Assembly (NCBI RefSeq): GCF_023078275.1
Contig: NC_062979.1
Span: 23,727,848-23,791,847, forward strand
Length of the DNA: 64,000 nucleotides
Reading direction: 5' to 3'
Origin: Leguminivora glycinivorella
Lineage: Eukaryota > Arthropoda > Insecta > Lepidoptera > Tortricidae
A program made the translations under genes and the position numbers. This document shows, piece by piece, positions 45,501 through 54,362 of this stretch. Positions within the stretch are counted from its first letter, which is position 1; the number at the start of each line of letters is the position of its first letter. The notes below the pieces were generated by a model. The model worked only from the letters and a program-made list of their open reading frames with translations. It did not search any database and was not told the DNA's origin.

Positions 45501-48500
45501 TACAATACAAACACATACACATACTTACAGATTTATAAAACCTCATTATGTTTAAAGATTGTGTCATAGTAACATTTTAGAATTGTAAACTACCCTCATT
45601 ATTAGTATCACGATTTGGTTACTTGGACGTTGATGTTTCAGTTTAGTGTTTATTATTCCTATCTATAATTTAATTGTATTTTACTGTAATGTAATTTAAG
45701 AAAACAAATATCTTATGTGATTTGAAGTTTCGTAAAGATGATAATTGTGATCATAATGTATTGTCCATTTATTTAAAAGATGGTTAACTGATAACGATGA
45801 TAACTGGTCATACTAGCATAGTTGCCCTTTGTTCTAAATGCTTTAAAAGGCCAGGTAGCTCAGTTGTCAGACACTTTGTTCTGGTTAAGCGACAAGACAA
45901 CAAGAGGTACGATCATGCTTCATTTTATTGATTTCTATATTGCTGTGATTTAAATGAAATTATTCTTATAGTAGATATTGATATTGATTTGCTATTTATT
46001 AACATATTGGTTTATTGCTTCGTAAAGAAAATAATAATATTTAAATGTTGCTTAATATTAATGTAATTCTGCTTATTGAGATATTTTATAAATAAAGGTG
46101 TATAAACCTGGTTTTTGTTATCAGACTATTTCAAAGAATATTCATATAAACATTAAATAAATGTCATATACAAAGAAAAAGTGACCAAGGCCTCCAAGTG
46201 TGTGTGATATTCATATATTTACTTTGTTTACGTTATTTGATTTGTGTTGAACCAGGTGTATACATGTTTGACATGTTGTTAATATTGATAATGTTTTTAT
46301 GTACAAAGTTGGTACAAATACAGTTATACGAATTTAAAGACATATCCATATGTTTATTTTCAATAAAACCACAAATAATAAACATTTTATTTTTATTTAT
46401 CATTTAACATCTTTCAATAATCCATACCATATAGCTTATTATTTTTATTATATAACTAACATGTGCGTTTTCGTCACACTTTCTCTTTACAGGTCTAGTA
46501 TTTTACACAAATTTGGCATAAGAAATTATTGAATAATGCCTGCAATGCCTGCATCGATTGCAGGCGTGTCTGCTTGTCACGAAGTTTTTAGCTAGGATAT
46601 AGATACCTATCATAACTGGTGAATTTCCAGTATGACTTGAAACTCCGGTTGCTGTTTGAGAAGTGTAATGCTCTAACTGTGTCACTCCTGGTCCCGTTGA
46701 CCAATGTGGTACAAAGTTCTGCTTACTTGGTTGCTCAGATGACAGAGCGCTGGGGTATCGATCTAATGGTGAACTCATACCAAAGAGGATCGCGTATAAT
46801 AGAGAGTTACTACAAAGTAAAATGTGTAATCACAGTGCATAGATAGCCATCTCTCGACACAAGCTTAAAACTTTTGAACCTCAGTTTTGTCAATTTGGCC
46901 CATATTCTTAGCTTGATATGTGTTAAAATGTCAAATATTAATATTAACGCCGTCTAGCCGAGCGTCCCCCAAAGGTGTATCGCCATCTAGGTCAACGTAC
47001 CATTTTCTGTATGGTTTTGGGGTACGTTTTTCTCTTAGACTTTATCTGTCTATACGGAGTTATATGTCTATACAGAAACACAGGGTTTCCCTAGTTCGGG
47101 CAAATGTAAATCATCGATAATTTTAAGTATTTGTTGGATGTAATGTAAATATGCAATACTTGTTTTCAATAAAAATTATGTTTATGTTATGTTTATGTTA
47201 TGTTATGTTTACATGTATTTTCTCACACCCAAGGTCACATCCAAAGCACTAATTTTCCAATTTAAATTAATTTATTACTTTTTCTTCCAGCATCCTTCAT
47301 CCACCCCTGCTCAGCCTCAGACCCGAACCTCAACAGCTGCATCGAGAAGGCCGTCACCCTTGCCGGCCCAACCTTCGCCCAGGGCATCCCAGCGCTGGGC
47401 ATCGCTACATTAGACCCTGTCCAGCTTGGAACAGTGCTGGTGAACAATCCGAGCCTGAAGATCACGTTTACGGAGACTGTTGTCACTGGATTGAGTGGAT
47501 TCAGGGTTAACTCCTTCAAGTAAGTTTCTTTGGTTTTTTTAAAGAGGTACTATATTAACCCAGGGCATTCCAGCGCTAGGCATCGCAACCCTGAAATTTA
47601 TGCACTTGGGGACAGCTAGTTGGTTTTGAACAATTTCCAAAATCTGAATCGACAAAAACATATTGAATCATTAGAATCTGGTCACAACATTTCACGAGAA
47701 TCGGTTGAGAATTGCGACCTGTAGAGAAGAAAATCCGGACATACTTAATACAAAAGCAAATATTTGCTTGAGTTTTCACACAGACTATATTTTCATCGCG
47801 GTTGGATAACCGCCCGCCCTCTCCAGTCGTTGTAAAGTACATCGAGGTCGTCCCACCATTTCTTTTTAGACTCTATTATATATTATTATATTAATTATGA
47901 AAGTGTGATCGTCTGACTTATCGATATATTGATATATCGTATATTTCCGATATAATCGTAAATCATTCAAAACTCTTATTGTGACACCGTCTGTTCCAGA
48001 ATGCACCCCGACAAGGGGAAAGCCGTGTTCGACTTCACGGCGAACGTGACTTTGAAGGCTCACTACGACATGAACGGGCAGGTGCTCATCCTGCCCATCA
48101 AGGGCAACGGGCAGGCGAAGATCAAAATCAGTAAGTCTACCAGAAAGAAACATATAACAATTTTATGTAAAAGGTACAGGTTTAGTGCGAAAAGAGCTGG
48201 TGGCCTAGGGGTAAGAGCGTGCGACTTTCGATCTGGAGGTCGCGGATTCGAACCCCGGTTCGTACCAATGAGTTTTTCGGAACTTATGTGCGAAATGTCA
48301 TTTGATATTTGCCAGTCGCTTTTCGGTGAAGGAAAACATCGTGAGGAAACCCGACTAATTCCTAATTACCCTTCGGGTTGGAATGTCAGACGGCAGTCGC
48401 TTTCGCAAAAACTAGTGCATACGCCAAATCTTGGGATTAGTTGTCAAAGCGAACCCCTGGCTCCCATGAGCCGTGGCAAATGCTGGGATAACGCAAGGAG

Positions 48501-50285
48501 GATGATGATGACATTGTGTCATTCCTTACGCCTTTCCAAATAGTCGCGTGTCAAGAAATCGTGCATCACACGAGCCTTTCTCATTGTACGGCGCCGGCAG
48601 GTCAAAGCCACCCGGTTGGGCAACAGCCGGTAAGGTCAGCGACCAGTTTACTAAACCAAATAAATCCGTCCTTGTCTGATGCACCTGTTTTGTTTATCTT
48701 CGCTCAGGGTTGATTAGATTCCGATGCATTTTGTTATGCAATGCTTTCTTATGGAAGTGCCATGAGAATTTTGAGAATTCAGTTCAATTTTCATTATTTT
48801 CAGTTACTTAATATCGTGGATACAATATTTTCTTTAGGTATTAATAATCGCTGACTCCTTTTCTATGTCACGAGCGATTTTTGGTCACCGAAAGCCGATT
48901 CCGCGTCGATATGTTTGAGGAGACCCTTAGATTAGAGTGCAGTCATCACTAGGATTAATCTTAGATGTATTTTTGAAGTAGTCTCACTATTATTATACTA
49001 TAAACATTAAATAAATGTCATATACAAAGAAAAAATTACCAATGCCTCCAAGTGTTCGAAGCTGGATTCGAACCAGCGTACTCCGTTAACCGGACGGATG
49101 CCTCAACCACTCGGCCATCGGTACACGAAAGCAAGGGTCGAAATTTTCAAGTATATGACACACACTCACTGATCACTAGCATTCACTAAAGTAGCTCCCA
49201 TCTCCTTCCGAGATACCCACAGAACGAAGAGTAGTCTAGTACTCAAAAACACGTGTTATTTTTCCAGCGAACCTGAACATCGTGATCAAATACGACTACG
49301 AGACGAAGGAGGGGCACTGGGTGGTCACCGGCTACAAGGACTCCTACAAGATGGACCGCGCGCAGTTCAAGTTCACCAATCTCTTCGGCGGAAACAAACA
49401 GCTAGGTAAGACTACTCCCTCATTTGATTACCCTTTACATGCCTTTACCGAGACTTGTACTCCCATTATACCAGACCTGTAGAACACAGTAGAAGATTCG
49501 AGCAAATAAATAACAAAAGACAACACAATATTTTGATGGAAGTCAGTCAAATACATTCCCTAAAGTCTGAAAAAAGATCACGTTGTATAAATAAGCAAAT
49601 TTCACTTCAATACAATAGCGGTACAGATGTAGTGCGAAAAGGGTTTCCTTCGTATTTTTCCGGAAACGTTCGTATTTAAGATGCAGTTCAGCAGACAATG
49701 TCAGTACATTCTTGTACTGAGACTGACTGAAATAGCATGAACGTTCGTACATTTCCGTAACAATACGAAGGAGAATCTTTTCGCAATACATATGTACAGC
49801 TATTTGTAAGTGTTACAACGCCTTTATACTATAATCATACTGCACTATCTGCAGACAGAACATGTCAAGAAATATTTATTTCCCAAATTTAAATTGCCTA
49901 AGGTCAACCGGGGTAATGGCGTCACCGATTCTAGTCAGTGGCTTAAAAAATAACTTAAAATAGACGCAATAACTTCAAAGTGGCAATTATCCCGGTTGAC
50001 CTTATAGGTAGGCAGTAGAATTTTCTCGTAGACACAATATATATATGCATCCACATGAATCCCACACGGTGTTTTCCAACCGATTCGTGCAAAATGACTC
50101 ACAAATACACCCTCACACACCCTCTCCTTGCAGCCGAAACAACCAACAGGTTCACGAACGAAAACTGGAGCATCATCATGCAGGAGATAGCTCCTCCGGC
50201 CATCACAGAAATCATCAGGAAGTGTATCGATGAAGTCAAGAAACTCTTCGCTGCGATTCCTGCTGCCGAGCTGCTGACTGCGTGA
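30505..50285 (+). CDS. Takeout/JHBP-family secreted lipid-binding protein (5 exons)
   Basis: Exons 30505-30562, 47291-47519, 48000-48130, 49268-49405 and 50134-50285 join with matching phases (1, 2, 1, 1) and GT..AG borders. They give 235 residues, the usual length for this family. Residues 1-17 are a signal peptide (MRAFLIAVCCLAGVKAD). The mature start LPSFIHPC and the cysteine pair C26/C36 are the family hallmark. Further family features are the NFK-like turn at the exon 2/3 join, KIKITNLNIV-like strands, and a C-terminal amphipathic helix with FTNENW. Members of the family are secreted single-domain carriers of juvenile hormone or other lipophilic ligands. The ligand cannot be deduced here. 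Intron 1 is 16.7 kb and full of mobile elements; intron 3 contains a family A SINE. A second terminal exon in the same phase lies at 51470. No clear AATAAA follows the first stop. Confidence 0.85.
30563..32130. other. Start of takeout intron 1, no elements recognised
   Basis: AT-rich intron sequence. No exon-like block or repeat was recognised. Confidence 0.45.
32131..33785. other. Intron stretch with MITE fragment and GC-rich block
   Basis: A partial GTAGCC-family MITE lies at 32131-32243. A GC-rich block at 32340-32560 contains a 51-codon frame from 32407 with CFKCAEVGHC, reminiscent of a gag zinc knuckle but incomplete. The rest is unrecognised. Confidence 0.4.
33786..34335 (+). repeat. 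Dispersed repeat with (CCGT)n tract
   Basis: It begins TAGGGTTCCGTAGTC and ends GCTCTTGGCCGGTTTTTA, with a (CCGT)n tract at about 33840-33867. The inverted copy is at 2339-2757. It is followed directly by a truncated ACCCCCGACGCAAAAACG repeat (34343-34480). Confidence 0.75.
34767..34968 (-). repeat. SINE family A, copy 4 (5'-truncated), 15-bp TSD
   Basis: This copy lacks the tRNA head. GACGAATAACACTAC is duplicated exactly at 34752-34766 and 34969-34983, so the copy inserted in truncated form. Confidence 0.85.
35377..35480 (-). repeat. LINE 3' end fragment (TCATCATC tail)
   Basis: It contains AGACGTCCACTGCTGGACAT then AGGCCTCCCC and TGCGCCACCCGCATCCAGCG, the common 3' terminal sequence of a moth RTE-like LINE, on the minus strand. 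Confidence 0.5.
35515..35679. mobile_element. Palindromic MITE with GGCTTCCCACAGA ends
   Basis: The arms GGCTTCCCACAGA and TCTGTGGGAAGCC (one mismatch at the core side) continue into GTCTTAAAAATTCATAATCT and its complement, about 55 bp per arm. Confidence 0.8.
35699..35874. mobile_element. MITE, ACAGATGTAGTGCGAAAAG family, intact copy
   Basis: The left end ACAGATGTAGTGCGAAAAG is mirrored by CTCTTCGCACTACATC. Other copies: 49621-49799 (intact), 12018-12668 (split by a hAT-like element) and 52049-52514 (split by a SINE). Confidence 0.75.
35881..36380. repeat. Cluster of CCGGCGTATCATG MITE copies with seven CACGTG palindromes
   Basis: Three full units (about 35881-36011, 36094-36232, 36240-36379) and one partial unit (about 36031-36090) stand head to tail or inverted. 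Each full unit has two copies of the perfect palindrome TTATCCACGTGGATAA and the partial unit has one, for seven in 470 bp. A sibling copy lies at 28625-28777. Confidence 0.85.
36381..37378. other. Intron stretch with a SINE-like fragment
   Basis: A tRNA-like fragment lies at 36796-36880 (AAGTGACCAAGGCCTCCA, then GCTGGATTCGAATCAGC). It is related to the sequences at 43931-43950 and 49020-49125. Otherwise AT-rich with no exon. Confidence 0.5.
37379..38396 (+). repeat. Full-length ~1-kb dispersed element (ACCGGTCAAGTGCGAGTCGG)
   Basis: It begins AAAACCGGTCAAGTGCGAGT and ends TTGGTACGGAACCCTAAAAA. The split copy at 20377/25022 confirms both halves belong together. It has no convincing reading frame. 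Confidence 0.7.
38697..38836. mobile_element. MITE, GTAGCCGAATGGCAC family (diverged)
   Basis: The core and one arm are well preserved (AGACTACCTTTCGCGGCG). The ends have diverged (ACATAGCCGAATGGTAC). A fragment of the 1885-type repeat precedes it at 38630-38700. Confidence 0.65.
39395..40336 (-). mobile_element. Complete element E2 with 8-bp TSD TGTCTGAT
   Basis: E2 starts GGGATACCCCCATTTGCC and ends AATAGACAACCC on the plus strand, 942 bp. The host minisatellite octamer TGTCTGAT is repeated exactly at 39387-39394 and 40337-40344. E2 itself carries the uninterrupted target sequence at about 39880-39895. The 8-bp TSD and GGG ends could fit a Merlin- or hAT-like transposase, but no transposase is present; the class is unassigned. 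Confidence 0.85.
39705..40075 (+). repeat. Six-unit minisatellite with TAGGTTAGGTTAGGTTAG
   Basis: Units of about 60 bp contain TAGGTTAGGTTAGGTTAGAA, then CTGTGACCCCCTGGAAAATG. Three units each, in the opposite orientation, lie at 39209-39390 and 40345-40530. The TTAGG-like triplets resemble the insect telomere repeat but sit inside a transposable element. Confidence 0.85.
40934..41277 (-). repeat. RTE-type LINE 3' end
   Basis: The minus strand reads DDIRKIAGHNWMRLAQDRDT and WRT..EAYAQQW, the C-terminus seen in moth RTE-like ORF2 proteins. It then ends in a short ATGATGATG tail. The copy is 5'-truncated within the ORF. Confidence 0.7.
41278..41530. other. No gene seen
   Basis: AT-rich intron sequence without recognised features. 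Confidence 0.4.
41531..41849. repeat. Tandem duplication, 160-bp unit
   Basis: The block at 41531-41690 repeats at 41691-41849 with very few differences. Each unit contains the imperfect hairpin GAACCACGAGCGAAGCGAGT then GGTTC. The unit start (TAGTTATTTGTTATACAAGG) is related to 18130. Confidence 0.85.
41851..42388. repeat. Tandem duplication, 268-bp unit
   Basis: The block at 41851-42118 repeats at 42119-42388 with a few per cent difference. Each unit includes CACCCGAGTGTAACACAAAA and AGCTAGTGAGGGG. It directly follows the 160-bp duplication. 42389-42940 is otherwise unrecognised apart from a MITE fragment at 42652-42715. Confidence 0.85.
42940..43196 (-). repeat. Dispersed repeat, GGTGTCGTAGA family (minus)
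   Basis: This is the reverse complement of the 13204-13470 repeat, with AATCACGCCTGTATCCCATA and GTCGCCTACGCCACAATTTA. The LTR element at 43202 is inserted at its end. Confidence 0.7.
43202..44211 (+). repeat. 5' LTR of the non-autonomous element
   Basis: It runs from TGATAGATTATATTTGCAAT to AACTAACA. Within it are a tRNA-like segment at 43598-43670 (GGTAGCTCAGTTGTCAGA) and a SINE-like piece at 43903-43950 that recurs at 48999-49040. Short frames inside it are repeated in the other LTR and are not genes. Confidence 0.85.
44229..44513 (+). pseudogene. gag-like stump (94 codons)
   Basis: The frame starting MNPFANTFG contains a block around ALPVFDPATSDNGAETWYNN then IAELTKEFWW, which resembles the capsid N-domain of insect Gypsy gag proteins. 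It ends at a stop where the rest of gag-pol has been deleted. The GC-richer codons contrast with the AT-rich LTR. It may keep cis-acting packaging sequence. Confidence 0.55.
45452..46461 (+). repeat. 3' LTR of the non-autonomous element
   Basis: It repeats 43202-44211. A palindrome GTACTTCGAGAACGAAGTAC lies just upstream (about 45417-45436). Confidence 0.85.
46466..47290. other. End of takeout intron 1
   Basis: A short inverted pair (GCCTGCA...TGCAGGC at about 46540-46565) and unrecognised AT-rich sequence occur up to the exon 2 acceptor. Confidence 0.45.
47291..49405 (+). CDS. Takeout-family exons 2-4
   Basis: These three exons (47291-47519, 48000-48130, 49268-49405) hold residues 20-185, most of the ligand-binding fold. 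Codon third positions are strongly GC-biased compared with the AT-rich introns, a good sign of a living gene. Introns are 480 and 1137 bp. Confidence 0.85.
48190..48513 (+). repeat. SINE family A, copy 5 (full length)
   Basis: Head at 48195-48265 (GTGGCCTAGGGGTAAGAGCG and GGATTCGAACCCC), full body, and tail GGAGGATGATGATGA. It lies in intron 3 of the takeout gene and extends the exon 3 frame artificially. Confidence 0.85.
48999..49128 (-). repeat. SINE-like sequence with Ser/Leu-type tRNA head
   Basis: The minus strand has GGCCGAGTGGTTGAGGC (A box) and GCTGGTTCGAATCCAGC (perfect T arm). The adjoining ATACAAAGAAAAA.T.ACCAA body is shared with the LTR at 43903. The acceptor arm does not pair, so it is not a working tRNA gene. 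Confidence 0.6.
49621..49799. mobile_element. MITE, ACAGATGTAGTGCGAAAAG family
   Basis: The left end ACAGATGTAGTGCGAAAAG and right end CTTTTCGCAATACATATGTA are inverted. It lies in intron 4 of the takeout gene. Confidence 0.75.
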
Positions 50286-50518
50286 CCGGTTGGCAAATTC
50301 ATTGGCAATCTTGTAAAAGCTTGAACTAACAAATTCTACAATTTTAAAAAAACTTGGGAAAACTTATTGTCCTAACATTTCTAACTTTTTAACCTTAGCG
50401 TTTGTGTTTAACCGTAGTCATTCTTTGATTATTTAACAATCAAGGCTTCATCCTATTACATTAGAGGGCCTACTTATCTATAACTAATGTTTCGATTGCT
50501 GAGAATCCTTCAAAGCCT

Positions 50519-51030
50519 ATCAAGTCAAGAAACTTCGCTGTGATTTCTGCTGCAGAGCTGCTGACGGCGTAAATTGTTATCAATCTGATTGGCAATCTTG
50601 GACTTTTTGATCTTATTCTAAAGTTAACTTAAGTGTCTCAAATTGTTTTGAATTTTTGGGAAAGCTTGTACTAAAATTTCAAACGTTAACTTTACTGTCT
50701 CCGTTTAATCGTCCATATCTCCATCTGTCCCAAATCCTTAAGATGCTAGACAGCGCTACATTCTAAAATGTCTAAAACATTCCAACTTAACAAACACAAT
50801 CAATTTGAAGAACAATTTGTCCTAATTTGTCCATTGTTCTAATGCCTTTTTCATCCTAAATTAGCAATCAAATGGCAATCTTGGACTCGGGACAAACTTT
50901 TTAAAGTTACGCGTTTCAAATCAAGTTACCTAGCAATCTTAGGAAAGCTTCTTGTCCTAACATTTCTATATAGCATCTCGTTTATTTAACCATCATGAGA
51001 AATCAACGCTTCGGTCTAATACTTACTTTA
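50519..51030 (+). pseudogene. Decayed duplicate(s) of the takeout terminal exon and 3' UTR
   Basis: 50519-50600 matches the second half of exon 50134-50285 and its first 3' UTR bases (AAGTCAAGAAAC.TTCGCTG, GCAGAGCTGCTGACGGCG). It has a one-base deletion and no 5' half or splice site. A further more diverged repeat of the 3' UTR words (TGGCAATCTTGGACT, GGAAAGCTT) lies at about 50870-51030. These are relics of tandem terminal-exon duplication. Confidence 0.7.
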
Positions 51031-51069
51031 TAAATTTAATCCTGCAGGGCTAGCACATGATTGGCGTAA

Positions 51070-51202
51070 GTGCGTTTTCACATTATCCGATCCGATATCG
51101 GATGTAGGACCGATATCCCATACATTACGGGCGCCATCTTGGATTTTTTCCATTGAAATCCTTCCGACATCCGATATCGGATCGGATAATGTGAAAACGG
51201 AC
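51070..51202. mobile_element. Harbinger-like MITE, copy 3, TSD TAA
   Basis: TAA lies at 51067-51069 and 51203-51205 around perfect-ended arms (one base change in the right end, CGGAC). It is between the two alternative terminal exons. Confidence 0.85.
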
Positions 51203-51469
51203 TAACAGTACCTACTCGCCGCGACATAGATTAGATCACACATCACATCTTTTCCTAACGTATTAATGACATAGGGATGGGTAGTCTATATCGTGGCGAC
51301 ATACTCTCGCGTCGCGTCAATCATGTGCTGTGCTGATGCTTCTTAAGATTTTTTTAATTTTTTGAATAAACTATTCTAATCTGTGTGCCTGATGCTGATG
51401 AAATGAACTCAAGATTTTTTATTTATTTTTCGAATAAACTGTTCTAACCTGTTCAAATTATTTCCTCAG

Positions 51470-51621
51470 GAGACACGATCCACCGCGTGATCAATGAACA
51501 CTGGGAGGCGGTCATCCGCGACTTCGCGACGGTCAGTTTCGACCACATCATCCGAGCATGCGTCAACGAGTCCAAGAAACTCTTCGCCGCCGTGCCAGCT
51601 GACAAACTTTTACGCCCTTAA
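51470..51621 (+). CDS. Alternative terminal exon of the takeout-family gene
   Basis: The acceptor TTTCCTCAG is followed by a phase-1 exon of 50 codons plus TAA, exactly the length and phase of 50134-50285. It begins GDTIHRVINEHW and ends KKLFAAVPADKLLRP. Aligned without gaps, the two exons share 21 of 50 residues, including a cysteine at exon position 31 and the KKLFAA.PA block. Joined to exon 4 it gives QLGD, the commonest sequence at this point in the family, so it may be the ancestral exon. It could be an alternative last exon of this gene or the only survivor of a tandem paralogue. A Harbinger-like MITE starts 37 bp after the stop. Confidence 0.75.
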
Positions 51622-51657
51622 CCTCTTGGAGCTACGGACTTTTTAAACCGAACATTC

Positions 51658-51904
51658 GTGCGTTTTCACATTATCCGATCCGATATCGGATGTCATTGAT
51701 ATTGGATTGTTTCCATTGAAATCTTTCCAACATCCGATGTCGAATCGGATAATGTGAAAACGCACTTCTCCTTTAGTGCGTTTTCACATAATCCGGTCCG
51801 ATATCGGAGGGAGGACCTAAATCCCAATTGAAGCCGCCATCTTTGATTTTTTTCCATTGAAATCCTTCCGACATCCGATGTCAGATCGGATAATGTGAAA
51901 CGCA
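51658..51904. mobile_element. Harbinger-like MITEs, copies 4 and 5 in tandem
   Basis: Copy 4 is 51658-51765 with a shortened core. Copy 5 is 51776-51904, with a damaged right end. Ten bases separate them. They fall in the presumed 3' UTR of the alternative terminal exon. Confidence 0.8.
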
Positions 51905-52048
51905 TTTGTCCTCTACCTTATGAAAACCAACACTTCTTCAAACACACGTACAGTCAAATTCACCCTGTTCAAATTGGAAGTAAAAGAAAAGCCAGAGTAC
52001 AAAAAAAGCCATAGCAGATGCCAGGATAACGCAAGTCTTTGTTATCAA

Positions 52049-52514
52049 AACCGCTACAGATAAAGTGCATAGGTAATGGCTAATGGATTTCCATCGTACC
52101 TATATTTTCTCGAAAACACTTGTACCTATTTGTCGTGCTAGCTCGGTCAAAGTGTGGTCAAAGTCAGTATTTCATATATTATACTGCACTGACTGTAATA
52201 CCTAGCATGATACGTTCATGAGAATCATGAGTTTCCGTGAAATCGTCCTTGCGTTATCCCCCGGAATTTGCCACGGCTCATGGGAGCCTGGGGTCCGCTG
52301 TGACAACCCCAACTAAACCCAAGATTTGGCGTAGGCACTAGTTTTACGAAAGCGACTGCCATCTGACCTTCCAATCCAACCCATAGGGTAACTAATTAGG
52401 CCTTATTGGAATTAGTCCGGTTTCCTCACGATGTTTTCCTTCACCGAAATGTTTGAGTTGAGTTTCCGTGAAAGTAAGGCAGGAAAAACATTTCGCACTT
52501 TTATATCTGTACCG
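52049..52514. mobile_element. MITE (TAGTGCGAAAAG family) split by a SINE
   Basis: Diverged ends CTACAGATAAAGTGC and GCACTTTTATATCTGTA mark the element. The SINE 52243-52458 interrupts it. Confidence 0.6.
52243..52458 (-). repeat. SINE family A, copy 6 (truncated), 15-bp TSD
   Basis: TGAGTTTCCGTGAAA is duplicated exactly at 52228-52242 and 52459-52473. The tRNA head is absent, as in copy 4. Confidence 0.85.
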
Positions 52515-52538
52515 ATTCCGATTACTTGGCGAGGTCTC

Positions 52539-52986
52539 TAGGCTTGTGTCGTTCACGAACTATGAACTGTTAGGAATAAAATCCCATTAATGACCGAAAT
52601 GAACTGATTCTTTCCGTGGTCTGAGAATCGGTCTTTGCTCATTTAGTTCAGTATAGGATCGGCGAGCGCGAGCGGTTTAGATCGAGAACGAATGTGTGAC
52701 TGCGCCGACCGAGAGCGAGAGCTACTTAGCAGAGCAACAAAAAAAGTCAAGTTTTCATATTAAACTTCGGTTACTTACAACCTTTCGGCCCGGAATGTTA
52801 CTATCTGTGGACTATTCGTATAATTTTGACACTATTCGGTCCCATTCGTTCTGATCTTTCCGACCGCAGTGATCGCTGGTCTGGCTGAACTAAATGAGCA
52901 AAAGACCTAAAAGAGCGAACTAGTTCATGGGAGCGATTGAACGAGATCGGAGCGCTCCGATCAACGAACGAAACGGCACAAGCCTA
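52539..52986. mobile_element. hAT-like MITE, 448 bp, perfect 8-bp TSD
   Basis: The ends TAGGCTTGTGTCGTTC and GAACGAAACGGCACAAGCCT are inverted with one extra base. GAGGTCTC is duplicated at 52531-52538 and 52987-52994. An inner inverted pair (CATTTAGTTCAG/CTGAACTAAATG) is present. The TIR start TAGGCTT matches the element at 6789. Confidence 0.85.
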
Positions 52987-53201
52987 GAGGTCTCAGTCTC
53001 TTCCCAATCCCCTTTTGAAAGCAATTTTGCTATTCAATTTTGTCAGGCGCTTAGTTTAGTAGCTAGTTTAGTAATTATACTTCATCAGAACAATGCTAAT
53101 TACAAAATGTTGAAGTGTCACTATAAACAATAAGTTTATGTGTCGAATACTCTGCCTACCCCTTTAAGGGATACAGGCGTGGTTATATGAGTATGTATGT
53201 A

Positions 53202-53293
53202 GTGCGTTTTCACATTATCCGATCCGATATAGTAAGGATTTCAAAGGCAAAAATCAAATATCCGATATCGGATCGGATAATGTGAAAACGTAC
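53202..53293. mobile_element. Harbinger-like MITE, copy 6 (core-deleted)
   Basis: The arms are intact, but the core is shortened to about 20 bp. A fragment of the 13204-type repeat precedes it (53150-53200). 53294-53750 is AT-rich without recognised features. Confidence 0.8.
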
Positions 53294-53750
53294 TAATGTC
53301 GTTCATAGTACCACTATCAGACTTCGCTTCGCTTGATATAAGTTGGAGTAAGATATATGACAATTTTGCTTGTTAATTTCTGACTAGTGACTATATTCAG
53401 TGAAAATTAAATTATATTAATTTAATTTTTATTTTTACACTTAATATACTTGAAATTTATGTACTTACTTATTCCATTAATAGTAGTATGAGTATGTGTG
53501 AATAATCCTTATCTCAATGGAAATAAAGTCTAAAATTTGTCATCAATATTATTTAAAATAAGGATTTTTTTTTCTCAGATTGTCCACACAATCTATTTGG
53601 AAATTTCTTTCTCTGAAGTTCAGACTCTGAACTTAGAATAAATCTTAGATTACACATTTATTTCTTGATGCTTGTGTTTATTTAGGTGTGAGGCTTTGAA
53701 GCATATAGTTTTAGAATAAGATGAACTTTAAACTTTGGGTTTAATGTGAT

Positions 53751-54213
53751 TGTTCCGTCGAGGAACAGAGATTTTTAGTTTTAATTTCTTTTCTTGATAT
53801 AGTTAAATAGTTATTTCATTTTCATACATACAAGGCAACACAATTTTGAAAGAATACTTGTTTCCATGTATATGTAGCACAGTTTTTTGGAGCTGGCAAT
53901 TACAGAAGTCCCAAAGCGACTTTCCGGTGCCCCACCACGCCACCTGGCGGATATATAAAAAAAACTCTCTCTTCGACCGTGCGAGCGCCATGATCTGCGC
54001 TCCCGTTATTACGAATTAAAAATAGTTATCGGTGCACCGGCGCGACACAAACGTGAAAATTGACATTTTAAGTGATATTCCGACCAGTGACCTAAGCTTC
54101 CGTTTATATGTGACAATCGTTTTAGTGTGAGGATTTTCCCAAAGTGTTTCCACGTGGCCCCACAAGCGCCTCTGGACAAATGTAAGTAGCCTCACCAATT
54201 AAACGCCGCTACA
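53751..54213 (+). repeat. 5' LTR of the BEL/Pao element
   Basis: 463 bp, TG...CA. The first 17 bases, TGTTCCGTCGAGGAACA, form a small hairpin. A TATATAAA at 53952-53959 is the probable promoter. Confidence 0.95.
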
Positions 54214-54362
54214 TATAGTTTTTTGATCCGTTCGATCCGGATTTTTCTTTCTCACGTTGTGTTGCCCGTGTATTTTGCGGTATTACGTACCCATCATTCC
54301 AATTACATACATTTGTAGTTCAATTTTTCATTGTAATTTCCGCCATCTTTGCTCACGGCAAA

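Larger units (their letters stand above)
43202..46461 (+). mobile_element. Non-autonomous LTR retrotransposon with 4-bp TSD
   Basis: Identical-length LTRs (43202-44211 and 45452-46461, 1010 bp, TG...CA) are nearly identical; one substitution was seen near 43362. TGTG is duplicated at 43198-43201 and 46462-46465, as in many Ty3/Gypsy elements. The 1240-bp interior has only a gag stump and lacks protease, RT and integrase. A 116-bp tandem repeat lies at about 45131-45363. The primer-binding site was not identified. Confidence 0.85.

Noticed and set aside
43948..46532. Duplicated 69-codon and 60-codon frames
   Set aside because: They lie in the two LTRs of the same element and are low-complexity AT-rich sequence.
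48001..48543. A 180-codon frame as one protein
   Set aside because: It starts inside takeout exon 3 and reads through the donor at 48131 into a SINE; splice phases show the true exon ends at 48130.
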